Shown: positions 29,213 to 40,517, counted from the stretch's first letter. The stretch: 64,000 bases of DNA from Bathynomus jamesi (GCA_023014485.1 JAJOZX010005632.1:186001-250000), one strand, 5' to 3'. A program made the numbers and translations. Notes: generated by a model not told the origin, from the letters alone.

Positions 29213-30850
29213 CGGGTGGTCCGAAAAAAATGACGCATTTTTTAAAAATTAATATCTCAGTAACCCCCTTCCTTATCATGACAATTTTTATATGCAAGAT
29301 ACTTTCAAACTTCTTTTTTTGAATGCAAGAAACGGAATTCTGATATCTTTTATAGTTTTCTCGCAATTAACAAAAGTAACAACATGGGTCAAAAAAACAA
29401 AAATCGCAATATAATATCCGTTTTTTATACGATATCATTTTTATACGATATCATGCGATATTTTTGCAAGTTATTACAAAACTCTACAGGAATGAACAAG
29501 TCAAATTGTGGATATTTTTATTTTTTAACAATTCGTCAGTACCCTAATGATGTTGTCAGAGGAAGATCGTATTCTCATTAAAAATTGTTACTGTGAAAAA
29601 GGATGGAAGACTGGAAGGTTATTGCAAGAGTTTCCCGGCAAAAAGTGGAAAAGGCGTGCAGTGGAAAGACTCTTAAAGAAGATTCGCGAATCGGGAAGTA
29701 CTGCCAGAAAACCAGGAAGCGGTAGACCTAAAACAGCTTCGGTTCCAGAAAATGTGGATTACATCAACGATAAAATCTGCTCTCAAGAAGATAAACCAGG
29801 AAGTCATTTGTCACAAAGAACAATTGCTAAACATTTGAATATTGGAAAGACTTCTGTACATCGAATAATTAAAGCACAAAAACTAAAAGCCTTCAAAAGA
29901 ATAGTATCTTCTAGAAAAAGTGATACTGTTAAGGATAAAAGAAAAACAAGGTGCAGAAAGTTACTTGATAATTTCTCTGTCGTTGATATTAAAAAGATAG
30001 TCTTCACGGATGAAAAAGATTTCACTCTAGAAATTCCGCGAAACCGTCAAAATGATGTTGTCTACGGGCGTGGTAAAAAGTGTGACATTTCAATAAACAG
30101 ATTGTATCATGAAACGTCAAGATTCTCCAAAAAGGTTATGATATCTGCAGGGGTCTCTTGGAATGGAAAGACAGATGTTCATTTTATTGAAACTGAAAAG
30201 ACAAAGGTGAATTCTGCAAATTACATTGAACTTTTAAGAACAAAATTGTTGCCGGATTGTCGTCGCCTGTATCAAGAAAATGATTTCATATTTCAACAAG
30301 ATGGAGCACCGTCGCATACAAGCTACGCCACACAGTCGTTTCTGATTAGCAATACACCAAAATTAATAACGAAAAATGAGTGGCCACCACAAAGCCCAGA
30401 TTGTAATCTTATGGACTACTCAATTTGGGAGTTACTAAAAGAGAAGGTTTACCGAGGTCGACGAGAAAAATTCACCGAATCAGAATTAAAAAGTAAAATA
30501 CTTGAATCTTGGCAAGAAATTGGCATTAATGAAGTAAGAAGTATTATTTTTGTGTGGAAGAAAAGACTTAGATTAGTGTGTCAACAGAGTGGTGGTCCAA
30601 TCGATCATTTGCTGTAAATTAATTAGTTAAATTTCTGATTAAATTTTTCCTTTCTCATGATATTCGTTTTTTTGACCCATGTTGTTACTTTTGTTAATTG
30701 CGAGAAAACTATAAAAGATATCAGAATTCCGTTTCTTGCATTCAAAAAAAAAGTTTGAAAGTATCTTGCATATAAAAATTGTCATGACAAGGAAGGGGTT
30801 ACTGAGATATTAATTTTTAAAAGATGCGTCATTTTTTTCGGACCACCCGA
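29212..30850 (+). mobile_element. DD37D Tc1/mariner element, apparently complete
   Basis: Inverted repeats of about 190 bp begin TCGGGTGGTCCGAAAAAAAT and are nearly identical at both ends (29212-29400, 30660-30850), with TA on each side. Length 1639 bp. Contains one uninterrupted transposase gene. Ends and gene both look young relative to the other elements in the window. Confidence 0.93.
29547..30617 (+). CDS. DD37D (maT-type) transposase, intact
   Basis: 356 residues, a normal length for Tc1/mariner transposases, with no stop or frameshift. N-terminal residues 1-50 (LSEEDRILIKNCYCEKGW ... RAVERLLKKIRES) form the first helix-turn-helix; a GRPK-type linker (GSGRPKTAS) and a second HTH (LSQRTIAKHLNIGKTSVHRI) follow. 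Catalytic residues: first Asp in IVFTDEKDFTLE, second in FIFQQDGAPSHTSYA, third in SPDCNLMDYSIWELL; 37 residues separate the last two, defining DD37D. It would bind the long TIRs of its own element, excise it and reinsert at TA. Two in-frame ATGs (29547, 29550) are equally possible starts. Potentially active; could also drive related MITEs. Confidence 0.93.
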   Translation: MMLSEEDRILIKNCYCEKGWKTGRLLQEFPGKKWKRRAVERLLKKIRESGSTARKPGSGRPKTASVPENVDYINDKICSQEDKPGSHLSQRTIAKHLNIGKTSVHRIIKAQKLKAFKRIVSSRKSDTVKDKRKTRCRKLLDNFSVVDIKKIVFTDEKDFTLEIPRNRQNDVVYGRGKKCDISINRLYHETSRFSKKVMISAGVSWNGKTDVHFIETEKTKVNSANYIELLRTKLLPDCRRLYQENDFIFQQDGAPSHTSYATQSFLISNTPKLITKNEWPPQSPDCNLMDYSIWELLKEKVYRGRREKFTESELKSKILESWQEIGINEVRSIIFVWKKRLRLVCQQSGGPIDHLL

Positions 30851-30905
30851 TATATATATATATATATATATAATATATATATATAATAATATATATATAT
30901 ATATT
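30851..30905. repeat. (TA)n-rich microsatellite
   Basis: Interrupted TA array flanking the DD37D element. Confidence 0.9.
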
Positions 30906-31091
30906 ATATATTACTGATTGCTCACCCCAACGAAAAAAAATTTAGAAAAATGAAAAGACATTATTTAGAAGGGATTGTCTAAAGTAAATAGACAGAACGA
31001 CGTCTAAATAAATTACTTCTTTTACTGAACAATTTTAAGCCACATTCCATTCACGCCTTTTCGCCAACTTTGAGTTTTATGCGTATATATA

Positions 31092-32002
31092 CAGGGCGTC
31101 CCAAAAAAATGTATACACACTTTAACAGCTGATAGCTCAATTGATGTTTCTTTCTTTCGAAGTTAAACCCATTAGAATTAATAATGGCAGTCAGACTAAG
31201 CTTTGAACAAAGGAAATTCATTCTAAAATGCTACTGGAAGTGTGAAAACGTAGTTGAAGTGCAAAGACAGTTTAGGAGGGAGTTTCAAACAGATCCACCA
31301 ACGCGACTTACCATCACTCGAATTAGAGATAAGTTTGAAGCCGATGGAACTGTTCAGAATGTCCACAAGAAGCGTTCCGGAGGACCACGGACATCGACAA
31401 GCCCCACAAAGCAAGAAAGAGTACTGGAAACGTATCACCAAAGTCCAAGAAAATCTGTGCGGCAAGCGAGTCGTGAGGTAGGAATTTCAGAATCGTCTGT
31501 CCAACGCATTTTGAAGCGCTGTCAATGGAAAAGTTACATTCCAAGATTAGTCCATGCTATTAATGAAGATGATGATGATCCGGACCGAAGAGTGGAGTAT
31601 TGCGAGTGGTACTTGGCACGATGTGGATGTGGATTGGACGAAGGGGTTTCGTAGAATACCCTCCGCGTTCACCAGACCTCACACCACTAGACTTTTTTTA
31701 TGGGGATACTTAAAAGACAAAGTCTACGCTATAAAACCTGCAACAGTCGCTGAATTGAGAGCAGCCATTGAACGAGAATGCACACAAATACCAAACGAAA
31801 TGTTTCGTGATGTTTGCGATTCCATTGCTTCGCGTTATCAGCAGTGCCTGGACCAGAACGGACGTCAGTTTGAAAACAGGCGTTGACAAAACAATTAAAT
31901 AATGTCTGTAGATTCTATTACATTTTGAAAATGAAATGTATTTTAATAAACACTGCCTTTATAATTATTTAAAGTGTGTATACATTTTTTTGGGACGCCC
32001 TG
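31092..32002 (+). mobile_element. DD41D mariner-type element, internally deleted
   Basis: Perfect ~34-bp inverted repeats starting CAGGGCGTCCCAAAAAAATG, TA on both sides (31090-31091, 32003-32004). At 911 bp it is too short for a full element; the transposase gene has lost its catalytic centre. Distinct from the 8666-10941 element (CAGGGTGTACA ends). Confidence 0.9.
31184..31886 (+). pseudogene. DD41D-type transposase with catalytic core deleted
   Basis: The first 150 codons are open: [18 protein letters not shown] (first HTH), [10 protein letters not shown] linker, [20 protein letters not shown] (second HTH), then EYCEWYLAR. At about 31620-31650 the sequence jumps to PPRSPDLTPLD-type codons, so the first and second catalytic Asp blocks are gone. 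A 1-nt slip in a T run at 31693-31700 then shifts the frame, after which LWGYLKDKVYAIKPATV and the C-terminus to ENRR are readable. It retains the DNA-binding domain and could act, if expressed, only as a repressor-like fragment. Confidence 0.88.
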
Positions 32003-32025
32003 TATATATATACACTCTGTTAATT

Positions 32026-32450
32026 CTTTTCTTTCTGCTTATTAATTCTTCTCTTTTTATAATTATCGACTTTTCTGACTAAGTTCTGAAGCGAGCACGG
32101 CTCGAAGGAAAAAGATAAAAACTTCTTAAAGTGTGGTTTACTTCTTAAAAATTACAGTTGGTACTCTGAATTACAAGGGGTAGAGGTTCGACCTCTTTCG
32201 ACCATGGCTCAGGCCGGAATCTAAAAATACTTAAGTTAAGGAGGCAAGGGGCCTCTGCCCCCCCTAATGAGGTGCTGATATGAAGAAGTCTAATGAGAAG
32301 ATCTCTAATAATGAAGATTAATCTAGAAGTGTCTTAAATGAAGTCCTATAATGAAGATTAATCTAGAAGTGTCGTAAATGAAGATGATACATACATAATA
32401 TAGTCTAATGTTTGGGGGAGACAATCGAAGGTTAAGTTTCCCCCCTTTTT
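32026..32450. other. Unassigned; short direct duplication
   Basis: ATAATGAAGATTAATCTAGA recurs at about 32310 and 32349 with the following TGTC, a ~40-bp tandem duplication. A C-rich run (CCCCCC) ends the segment just before the hairpin. No gene. Confidence 0.4.
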
Positions 32451-32451
32451 A

Positions 32452-32592
32452 AACACATGATTTCAACTAAAAACAATAAAAAAATAAAAAAATAAAAAAT
32501 AACAACTATCGCTGATTCTACATTCCTGAAAGCGATATAATTTATTTTTTATTTTTTTATTTTTTTATTGTTTTTAGTTGAAATCATGTGTT
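32452..32592. repeat. Perfect 51-bp inverted repeat (hairpin)
   Basis: 32452-32502 and 32542-32592 are exact reverse complements around a 39-nt loop. Arms start AACACATGATTTCAACTAAA and end in A-rich AATAAAAAAAT units. No mismatches, so recently formed or maintained. Could be a tiny foldback element; no target duplication is clear. Confidence 0.9.
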
Positions 32593-34095
32593 AAATCATT
32601 ACATTTAATTAGTTTCACTGAAGTACATTACAAGTTATTGTTCATTACAGTTTCATTAAAGTACATTACATCAATTACATTATATTAAAGGATTACATTT
32701 AATTACAATTTTAGCAAATTGTTAATTGACATATCTACTACTGAAATAATATGTTATAATGTTATAAATTCGAATCAAAGCGAAAGGAGACCTTTTTTAT
32801 CTTAGAAGCGTTCAAATTATGCTGGGATGAGTGGAATTTCTGATAATAACTTACTAAGCATTGAATATCTTGCGAGGGTTGAACGCACATTTTTTTTAAA
32901 AATAATACGAGAACGTATTTTTGCGTTTTAGAACGAACTGCGAAAGTTTTGCATTTCATGACTGACACGAGTACAGATGATTATTTAATAAGATTTATAT
33001 TGGATAATTGGTCAAGATAAGATATGAATGTAAGAATTATATTTATACTACATAACATATAAATAATGACTTCTAGAGGGTGTACAGTTTTTATTATGAT
33101 GATATATAAATTTTCATACATTGAATACTAGAGATATGATGAAGGGAAATTAATGACAGGAAAATGTGACGTCATAGTTATTGAATTTGTACGTATGGAG
33201 AACGTAAAGAGAATAAAGTTATTTTATGACGTCATAGTGTTTAAGTCATTATTAGAAAAGATGAATTAGAGGCAAAGTGTGGGTTGTAATGACTAAGAAG
33301 TACAGCTACAATTTCCAATCCTGTTACATGCAATGTGTATGCATAATCTAGGGTCGAGGGTGAGATGCAAGACAATTCATAATTAATTATAATAACTTTT
33401 ATAACAAATGGAAAATGGATGATGGATAGGACTAAACCATAGAAAGGATAGATCGTAGGGTTGACACGAACAAAAATAGGAAGCTACAAGTAAAATTATT
33501 ATCCAAACTCGCGTTAAGCGATTTTGGTTCTTATGTAAAAATGGACATTCGAACATAAAACTATTGTTCATTGTTCACTTTTTACATTACTTATAGATAA
33601 AATGAATATTATTTTTATAGAATATTTAAAATTGTTTATTATTAAATTCATTATTCAGTTTAGTATATCTAATGCATATTATTAAACCTGTTTTCACATG
33701 GGAAATTTAATATAAATGTGTAAATATTCATCCTTTCGATTTGAGAAATTTATATAAAGATGGATGAAAAATTGTACGAAAAATGAGAACCGTATCTTAT
33801 ATACATAGGCTTGACAAAAGTAAATAGACAGAACGACGTTTAAATAAATTACTTCTTTTACTGAAAAATTTTAAGGAGAAAGTCGGTCATTATTTAATAC
33901 AATTGTGTGTGTGGGTGTTTCGCCTGAACTATTATTTTGATGATTATACGTTTCGTATTTCTTATATTATTTTTTATTTTATTTTTGATTATATACATAA
34001 TCCATCGTATGTATAGGAGTGTATATTTATCTTCTATATATTTCCAATAATTCGTCTAAATAAACAGAATGATGTAATGTTGTTTCATTTATTTC
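32593..34095. other. AT-rich, no recognised gene
   Basis: Nothing coding. A sequence AGTAAATAGACAGAACGACG at 33818 recurs at 30980 with about 60 bp of shared context, indicating an unnamed dispersed repeat. TATGACGTCATAG occurs twice near 33175 and 33225. Confidence 0.4.
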
Positions 34096-34651
34096 AGTTT
34101 AAATGTATTTCTTTTATTTTTAATATTGTGTTTCGTTTTAATAATTAGCTCTCTTGTTGAATGATTTTAAAGAGAAAGTCGCTCTTGCTTTTAATAAATA
34201 AAAACATTACTTGGCAACTCGTGTGAATTAAAATAAATGGTGGTATCTAGCAACTCACCCTAAGTTATACCTGAACAATTAAAATAAATGGTAATATCTG
34301 GTAAAGCCCTCCATATATAAATAAGCGTTATCTGGCAACTCACCATCCTCGGTATAACACCTGCTTGGCCCCTGACCGCTCATAATGCTGTGGACTCCGG
34401 TGGAATAAAGAACTCTCTCTCCTTCCTTCTTAGGTTAAAACTTAGGTTAGGTTTCCCTTTGGGGGGGATGAGGACATCCCACCTTCTACCCCAAAGACCT
34501 CCTCCGTCTCTCCTTTCTCTTCCTCTCTTAGGTTAAGGCTACCCCTTTGGGGGGAGGTCATCCTCCCCTCTCCCCCCTCATTGCATACCCCTCCCCCTTT
34601 GCAACATTGATCATTATCTCTGCAACATTCTTGCACTCGTCTATTTTGCCT
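34096..34651 (+). repeat. Repeat R1 copy B, LTR-like
   Basis: Inverted counterpart of 24000-24620. Shared interval from CAGTTTAAATGTATTTC to CACTCGTC.ATTTTGC. TATAACACC at about 34353, AATAAAGAACTCTC at about 34405. The G/C-rich 34440-34620 part can be read as an open frame on minus in both copies (KGETEEVFG, then PPKGNLT). Confidence 0.55.
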
Positions 34652-34781
34652 CCACCTACTTGATACTATTAAAGATAACACGTGGAAAAAGTTCCATCTC
34701 CCCAAAACTGTTTCACCAGAAAAATATTTGGCTCGTGTTTCAGTAAAGGAGTATTTTATATGTCAGGACAGTTCCATGAAA

Positions 34782-34828
34782 GTAGTGTGTGTGTGTGTGT
34801 GTGTGTGCGGGTGTGTGTGTGTGTGTGG
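34782..34828. repeat. (GT)n microsatellite
   Basis: GT dinucleotides with one CGGGT interruption. Confidence 0.95.
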
Positions 34829-35271
34829 CTTTAACGGCACAAATAATGATGTAAAGTAATAGCTACTTACTAAAACAAAATTTCGGTTCAGAGGTGGATA
34901 TTAATGTGTCCCATTTTTGACCAACTTCTTTTTTTGCGGGATCCACCATCCTAATCTCATTATGTCTGTCGCTCCAAGTAAGAAAATAGCAATTATTTTC
35001 CATTTGATGAAAATCTCGGACCCCCTAGGCCTACAAAACCAATTTTCCCCTTTTCTTTATAAAAAATTGTCGATTTTCGGGTCTTCCGGTTATAAATTTC
35101 ATGCATTTCATTATAACCTTAGACTATGTACATTTTTGGGTAGAAAATTAAAATAGCTATCGATTGATACCTAATTTACAATGTTTTTTTACCAAAATAG
35201 AAAATTAAAAGGCAAACATTTTCATTTTTTAACATTTTCTTCTCCATTTCTGACCCTAAAGCCGTCTAAAT

Positions 35272-35341
<70 letters not shown>

Positions 35342-35582
35342 TCTAACTGCACTTCTATTTATTTTCAGATTTATGATTATGATATGATTTATGTATGATT
35401 ATGATACAAATTTCGATTAGATTAGTTAGACTAAAATGGCTTGTGCAAAACTTGAAACTCGTACCACGGATAAACCAGAAGATTGGCTTCTCTAAACTTT
35501 GCTGGTAAGCAGCAAGATATAGAGTTTCTAATAGGCCAAAGAGGACCCAAAAAACTTTGCTTAGGATCAATAGATAAAATCT

Positions 35583-37800
35583 AACAAAACAAGTTCGAGA
35601 GTCGGCTGAAAAGAGTGAAGCGTGAAAAATTACTTAAACAGAAGGAACTGGAGAGACAGGAAAAACTCAGCATGACCTTGAAAACAGATATTGAAGGAGA
35701 AATAGCAATTCCTAATGAACCAAATCCTATTGCAATTACATCATATGCTAGAGAATGAGGCTTATACGCCTCCTTCATTAAAATCCTCATGCAAAAGAAA
35801 AAATATTGTACAGAATCCTATTGTTTCAAATATGGCAGATCGTCTTAACCTTTCTGTTCACCAAAGAACAGGGTTTGCTGCTGTTATTGCAAGTCAGTGC
35901 GATAAAGACCTGAGCGATATCACTTTACCAAAATCAACGATGCCCAGACAAGAGATAAAAAGTAGAATTGAAACAGCCAAAATGGTCAAAGAAAAGTTTA
36001 TACCACCTGAACATTGTGCTCTACACTGGGATGGGAAGCTCGTTTCTGATAACAGTGAGGAAACGGAAGAAAGGCTAGCAAAAATTGTGTCAGGAATCCC
36101 TTCAGCACATGAGGGAAAAGCTCTTGCTCTACCAATTATTCGGGATTCCTCTGATAAAATGCAAGCAAACGCCGCATTTAATGCTGCAAAAGAGTGGACC
36201 TTGCACCAAAACATTTGTGCAATGGAGCCTGAATCATTTTAGAAGAGCTCCTAAAAAGGAAGGTAATGTGGCTGCATGTAGGCATCACATTTACGAAAGT
36301 CTTGGCCGTTGCATTTACTCAAATATTTGGCAGTACCACAGGCCCAGAAAATGTGTTATTTAAACAGTTTCGAGATAAATGGAAGACATTAGACTTCACA
36401 AAACCTTATACAAGTTTGAAAATTACAAATAGACAGATGAAATCAAGGATGCAACGAGTAGAGTAACCCAAGTTTTGAAGGACCGGAAACATATTTCTCC
36501 GGAATGATTATAGAGAATGCGCAGAAATTGTTTTCCAAATTCTTGGACAAATACCACCTAACGGAGTTTGTCGGCTCCGTCCGGGAGAAATTCATAATGC
36601 TCGCTGGATGGCAACTGATCTCTATTCTGCTAAAATGCTGGCATTCAGCAAACAAATGGATTATTCTGAAGAATATGTGAAACATTTGAGGAGTTCTGCT
36701 TATTCACTGCTTTATATATCCAACCATGACTCAATGATTTGACTTTCTATAGCAGAGATTCTTAACCTGGTGCTCGCGAGCACCAAAGTGCTCTTTAAGT
36801 TGTGTAAAGTGCTTTCCACCATCACCTAAAACTTTGCTCGAGAGCACTATAGTGAAGCCCTTAACTCCTCCTGCCTCATAAAAAGAAATTTATTTTATCA
36901 AACGTAGCAATGAATGTTTAATGTGCATGAAAAGTTGCTGTATTTATGTAATTTCATTGCATTTAATTTCATAAATGTCTTCGAATAGCTCTTTATAAAG
37001 GACAAGTGAATCACAAGGAGTTAATAAATACTATTCAAAGTCAAGGATCTCATTAAGAAGGTAATGTTCCGTAAAGATTTGTTGATAACATAGATTTAAG
37101 CATCATAAAAGAAACCATTATTAGTAGTTTAAAATTAAAGTTAATTTTTACTTTTAAAAAGGTATTATTTTGGTTTGCTTTTTTGTTGATTATCATTGGT
37201 GCTCCTTCAGAAAAGAAAAGGCATTAAAGTGCTCACTAAGAAGAAAAGGTTAAGAAACCCTGTACTATAGTGACTTTCACGTATATGGTGGCACAGTGGA
37301 CAGAAATGTAGCTCATCGTACAATCAAGATATTCGAAGGCCATTCTTGGTACCTAACTGAGGAGCGTATTCCATTTTCATTATTTTCTTTACGTATATCT
37401 GATGAAGAGAAAAGAAACATTGCTACAGAAATTATATTAGATCACATAGAAATGATAAAAACAGCTTGTATCCCCAAAGTGGCACACCAGTATTTCCTTT
37501 GATCAATAAATCAACCAAACTAGCTTCCCTACCTGAACCAAAATCTTTGTTTTTCTTTGATGTTCTCATAGCAATGAAAAATGGTTAAATAAACTTGTTA
37601 AAACATGGAAAGAGGACAGAGATTTTATTCAAATCTCCAATTTTGTACTCGGTGTTAAGGTTGTTAAAGATGCGGCCGAGCGTGGAGTACAATTAATTTA
37701 AGATTTCACAAATTGCATCACAACAGATAAAGAACAAAGACAACAACTCCTGCAAGTTGTGAATATCAAAGAAGTTTGTTGCCATCTTTTAAAAAGCGTT
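35583..37800 (+). pseudogene. hAT-like transposase family, copy 1, broken
   Basis: Same family as 56282-58313. Read in order: basic N-terminus (KRVKREKLLKQKELERQEK), RLNLSVHQRTGFAAVIASQC, HCALHWDGKLVSD (first conserved Asp), a regulatory-looking stretch, then a deletion where the other copy has FDTTASNTG. AACRHHIYES follows in another frame, then GSTTGPENVLFKQFRDKW, NARWMATDLYSAKML, a 509-bp MITE insertion (36754), EGHSWYLTEERIPFSLFS, and finally ERGVQLI and QRQQLLQVVNI near 37690-37780. Several frameshifts and stops plus loss of the second acidic motif make it inactive. I know the family as common and uncharacterised in arthropods; the 8-bp TSD links it to hAT. Confidence 0.75.
36754..37262. 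mobile_element. hAT MITE inside the hAT-like element
   Basis: Ends CAGAGATTCTTAACCTGG and, inverted, CAGGGTTTCTTAACCTTT. Flanking TTCTATAG (36746-36753) and TACTATAG (37263-37270) agree at 7 of 8. Contains GAGCAC/GTGCTC repeats near both ends. No coding capacity. Later than its host element. Confidence 0.87.
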
Positions 37801-38529
37801 CCTTAGTTCAACTGCTAGAATAGCTTCAATCATTATCAGTATTCACATTTTATTTCATACATTCATTTGCTTTAGTAAATAATTTTTCTGTTCAAGGTAT
37901 TGTATGTTTGTTGAATAAAAAAAAACGATGGAGCTCAAGAGCTGGCATGAAATGTTCAATCTCTTGAGTTGTTCCCACCTTGGAAATATTGTGAGTCTCA
38001 AATATATTCCAAGGCCCATTGCCGTGAAGCTGCATTGGGATGATTCTTCACAGTTGGCGGTAACACTTATTCTCTAAATCCCATTCAAGACAAAATGTAG
38101 TAAAAAATGTTAAAAAATAGACATTTTTTCCTTTTAATTTTCTATTTTGGTTCAAAAGCATAGTAAATTAGGTATCAATCAATAGCTATTTTAATTTTTT
38201 ATTCAAAAATGTACATCGAATGAGGTTATAATAAAATGCAAGACATATGTAACCGAAAGACTTCCTAAAATCGACAATTTTTTATAAAGAAAATGGGAAA
38301 ATTAGTTTTGTAGGCCTAGGGGGTTCGAAATTTTCATCGAATGGAAAATAATTGCTATTTTCTTACTTAGAAAATTTAAAGTAACCTTCCGGGTCCAACC
38401 CGGGAGGTTGGACCCGGGAAAAAGAGTAGTTGGTCAAAAATGGGACACCCTAGTGGACATACAACAGAAGATGCCATAAACATGCTATTAGAAAATGTGT
38501 ATTAGAACTTAAACAGCAAAAGACACGCT

Positions 38530-39045
38530 ACCTTGGTCTTCCTCGACTTCTCAAAAGTGTGTGATACACTTTCGCATGAAATCGTATTGAATTATCATAC
38601 TTCACATATACGGAATAAGAAGAAATATCTTAGAGTGATTAAAATCATATTGTCAAATCGTCATCAGTACATCAGATTAAAAGCTACTTTATTTGACAAG
38701 GTGATGCTAACTAGTGGATGCCCACAAGGATCTTTCCTTAGGCCAGGGGTTCCCAAATTGGTGTTCCGCGGAACACTTGTACCGTGAGATGTTCCGCGGA
38801 ACACAATTTGGGAACCCCTGCCTTAGGCCATTACGATTTCTTATTCATGTCAATGATTTTAATTTCTCAACCACATTAAACTGCGTACACTACGCAGATG
38901 ATACCATAGTTACTTCTTCCCATCATAATTTAGATTTCTGATAAGTGAAACGAAAATGCTACTAGAAAATGTGTGTAAATGGATGTGCAAATAAACTTTT
39001 GCTGAACCTGACAAAGTCATCTTATATAACGTCAAAAACAATATT
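38530..39045 (+). pseudogene. LINE-X reverse transcriptase fragment
   Basis: VFLDFSKVCDTLSHEIVLN is RT motif A (the first catalytic Asp, FLDFSKVFDTV in family consensus). ATLFDKVMLTSGCPQGSF is motif B, split by the 77-bp MITE. LNCVHYADDTIVTSSHHNL is the palm motif C with both Asp intact. KLLLNLTKSSYI is motif D. One stop follows DF at about 38940. The CR1 cuts it at about 39045 and the remainder continues at 42980. Confidence 0.85.
38744..38820. mobile_element. 77-bp hAT-type MITE
   Basis: Perfect 8-bp duplication CCTTAGGC at 38736-38743 and 38821-38828. Ends CAGGGGTTCCCAAATTG and its inverse. Two GTTCCGCGGAAC palindromes sit either side of an ~11-nt loop, so nearly the whole element folds as a hairpin. 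It interrupts RT motif B of LINE-X. Confidence 0.93.
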
Positions 39046-39049
39046 TTTG

Positions 39050-39268
39050 AATAACAAATTAGAAGAGATTTGTGCTGAGGAAAATGTACCCTTCGTAAAG
39101 CTGTGGTCCGAATTCAGTGATCCTAGCCTTTTTATAAAAGATGGGGTGCATTTTAATGAAATAGTTAATGCTAGGCTAGGTAGGTTAATAGACGAAAACG
39201 TACGAAAGCTGTATAGGTCGAAGCCTTCTTTAAACGTTGTGGGTCCGGGGAACGCGGGCCCAACGTGA
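39050..39268 (+). pseudogene. CR1 ORF1 C-terminus, SGNH esterase-like
   Basis: Reads NKLEEICAEENVPFVKLWSE, then FIKDGVHFNEIVNARLGRLI. The DGVHFN block matches the DxxH catalytic block of SGNH hydrolases that forms the C-terminal domain of CR1 ORF1 proteins, thought to act on lipids or membranes during retrotransposition. Only about 70 codons remain; the N-terminus with the Gly-Asp-Ser block is lost to 5' truncation. The frame ends just before ORF2. Confidence 0.75.
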
Positions 39269-40517
39269 TAAATAGTTTAAAACGCGGGCCCGTGGTAAAC
39301 AATAACTTAAACGTCTTTTATTGTAACGCGCGTAGTATTAGAAATAAATTAAATGAATTTAAGGCGATAATTTATTTCGGCAACTATGATATAGTTGCTG
39401 TCACTGAAACTTGGTTAAATACCGTGACTCGGGACTTCTTGGGGGAACTTGATATACCGGGTTTTAAACTCTTTACTAATGATAGGTTACATAGGTTTGG
39501 TGGAGGCGTTTTGCTGTATATTCGTAATTCCCTTAGGGCTATCGAGGTTAAGTTAGATTTTCCGGCAGCAATTAATGCGATATGTGTTGAAGTTAGGGCG
39601 CGTAGTATTAGTTTTAATTTTGTTGTTGTTTATAGACCTCCCTTTCAACCGTCGATACAGATGCTAGATTTTGCTCACTTCTTGGTAATTTTATTGACAA
39701 TCGGAATAGTATAATTGTCGGAGACTTTAACTGCCCTAATGTTAATTACGAGAATTTTACTGGTAATGAGGAGGGTTTGAGATTGGTTGAGTTTATGGAC
39801 GATAACTTTTTGCGACAGATAGATACCGAACCAACGCGCGGTGATAATATTTTAGATTTGGTGATGACGAACGGCGAGAATATAGTCGAAGGTTTCGAAG
39901 TAGGCGAGAGTTTAGGATGTAGTGATCATCAAATTCTTAGGTTTAAGTTATTGATAGAAAACACTTAGGATAGTAACGTAATAGAAGTCCCTGATTTTCG
40001 TAGGGCTAATTTTGATAGTTTTGCGGATAGGATGAGAGTAGTGGACTGGGATAACTTATTTATGGGTAATGTCACAAATTTGCGTTGGGTGGCGTTTAAA
40101 GAAAGTTTTAGGAATATTGAAAGGGAGTTTATTCCTCGTAGGCCCAAGCGCGCTACAAATCGTGGTAGGCCGAAGTGGTGGAGTAGGGAAATAGGCGAGT
40201 TCATAAACGAGCGTAATAGAGCGTATAGACTTAATAAGCGCAATGGCACGGCAGCTAACTTTAATAGATATATCGAGCTTAGACGTCAGGTTAAAAGATC
40301 AGTTAGGAATGCTAAGCGTAATTTAGAGATACTTATAGCTGCGGATAGTAAACATAATCCAAAAAAGTTTTTTGAATACGTAAATAATCGTAAGCCGGTA
40401 AAAGATAACATAGGCCCTCTAGTGGATGTTAATGGCGCTTTGGCTTCTGACCCTCAGGCGATGGCGGGTATTTTCAATAACTTTTTTGCGACAGTTTACC
40501 GTAGAAGACGTAAATAA
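39265..40517 (+). pseudogene. CR1 ORF2 endonuclease and linker, broken
   Basis: APE-type endonuclease landmarks: LNVFYCNARSIRNKLNEF, IVAVTETWLN (catalytic Glu), VVYRPPFQP, then after a frameshift at about 39680 IIVGDFNCPNVNYENF and LGCSDHQILRFKL (catalytic SDH). A stop follows at 39966. The linker resumes at 40032 with RPKWWSREIGEFINERNRAY and runs to NNFFATVY at 40500, where a 1-nt shift diverts the frame. All catalytic residues are visible, so decay is recent relative to the other LINEs. Confidence 0.88.

Larger units (their letters stand above)
34902..38452 (+). mobile_element. Long-TIR hAT-like element, copy 1
   Basis: Terminal inverted repeats of ~350 bp (34902-35255 and 38100-38452) begin TAATGTGTCCCATTTTTGAC on the left and TAGGGTGTCCCATTTTTGAC inverted on the right. 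Flanks GTGGATAT (34894-34901) and GTGGACAT (38453-38460) form an 8-bp duplication with one mismatch, as in hAT. A (TA)n(TG)n lies inside the left TIR (35274-35342) and a small GC palindrome inserts in the right TIR at about 38385. Inside are a broken transposase-like gene and a separate hAT MITE. Confidence 0.82.
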
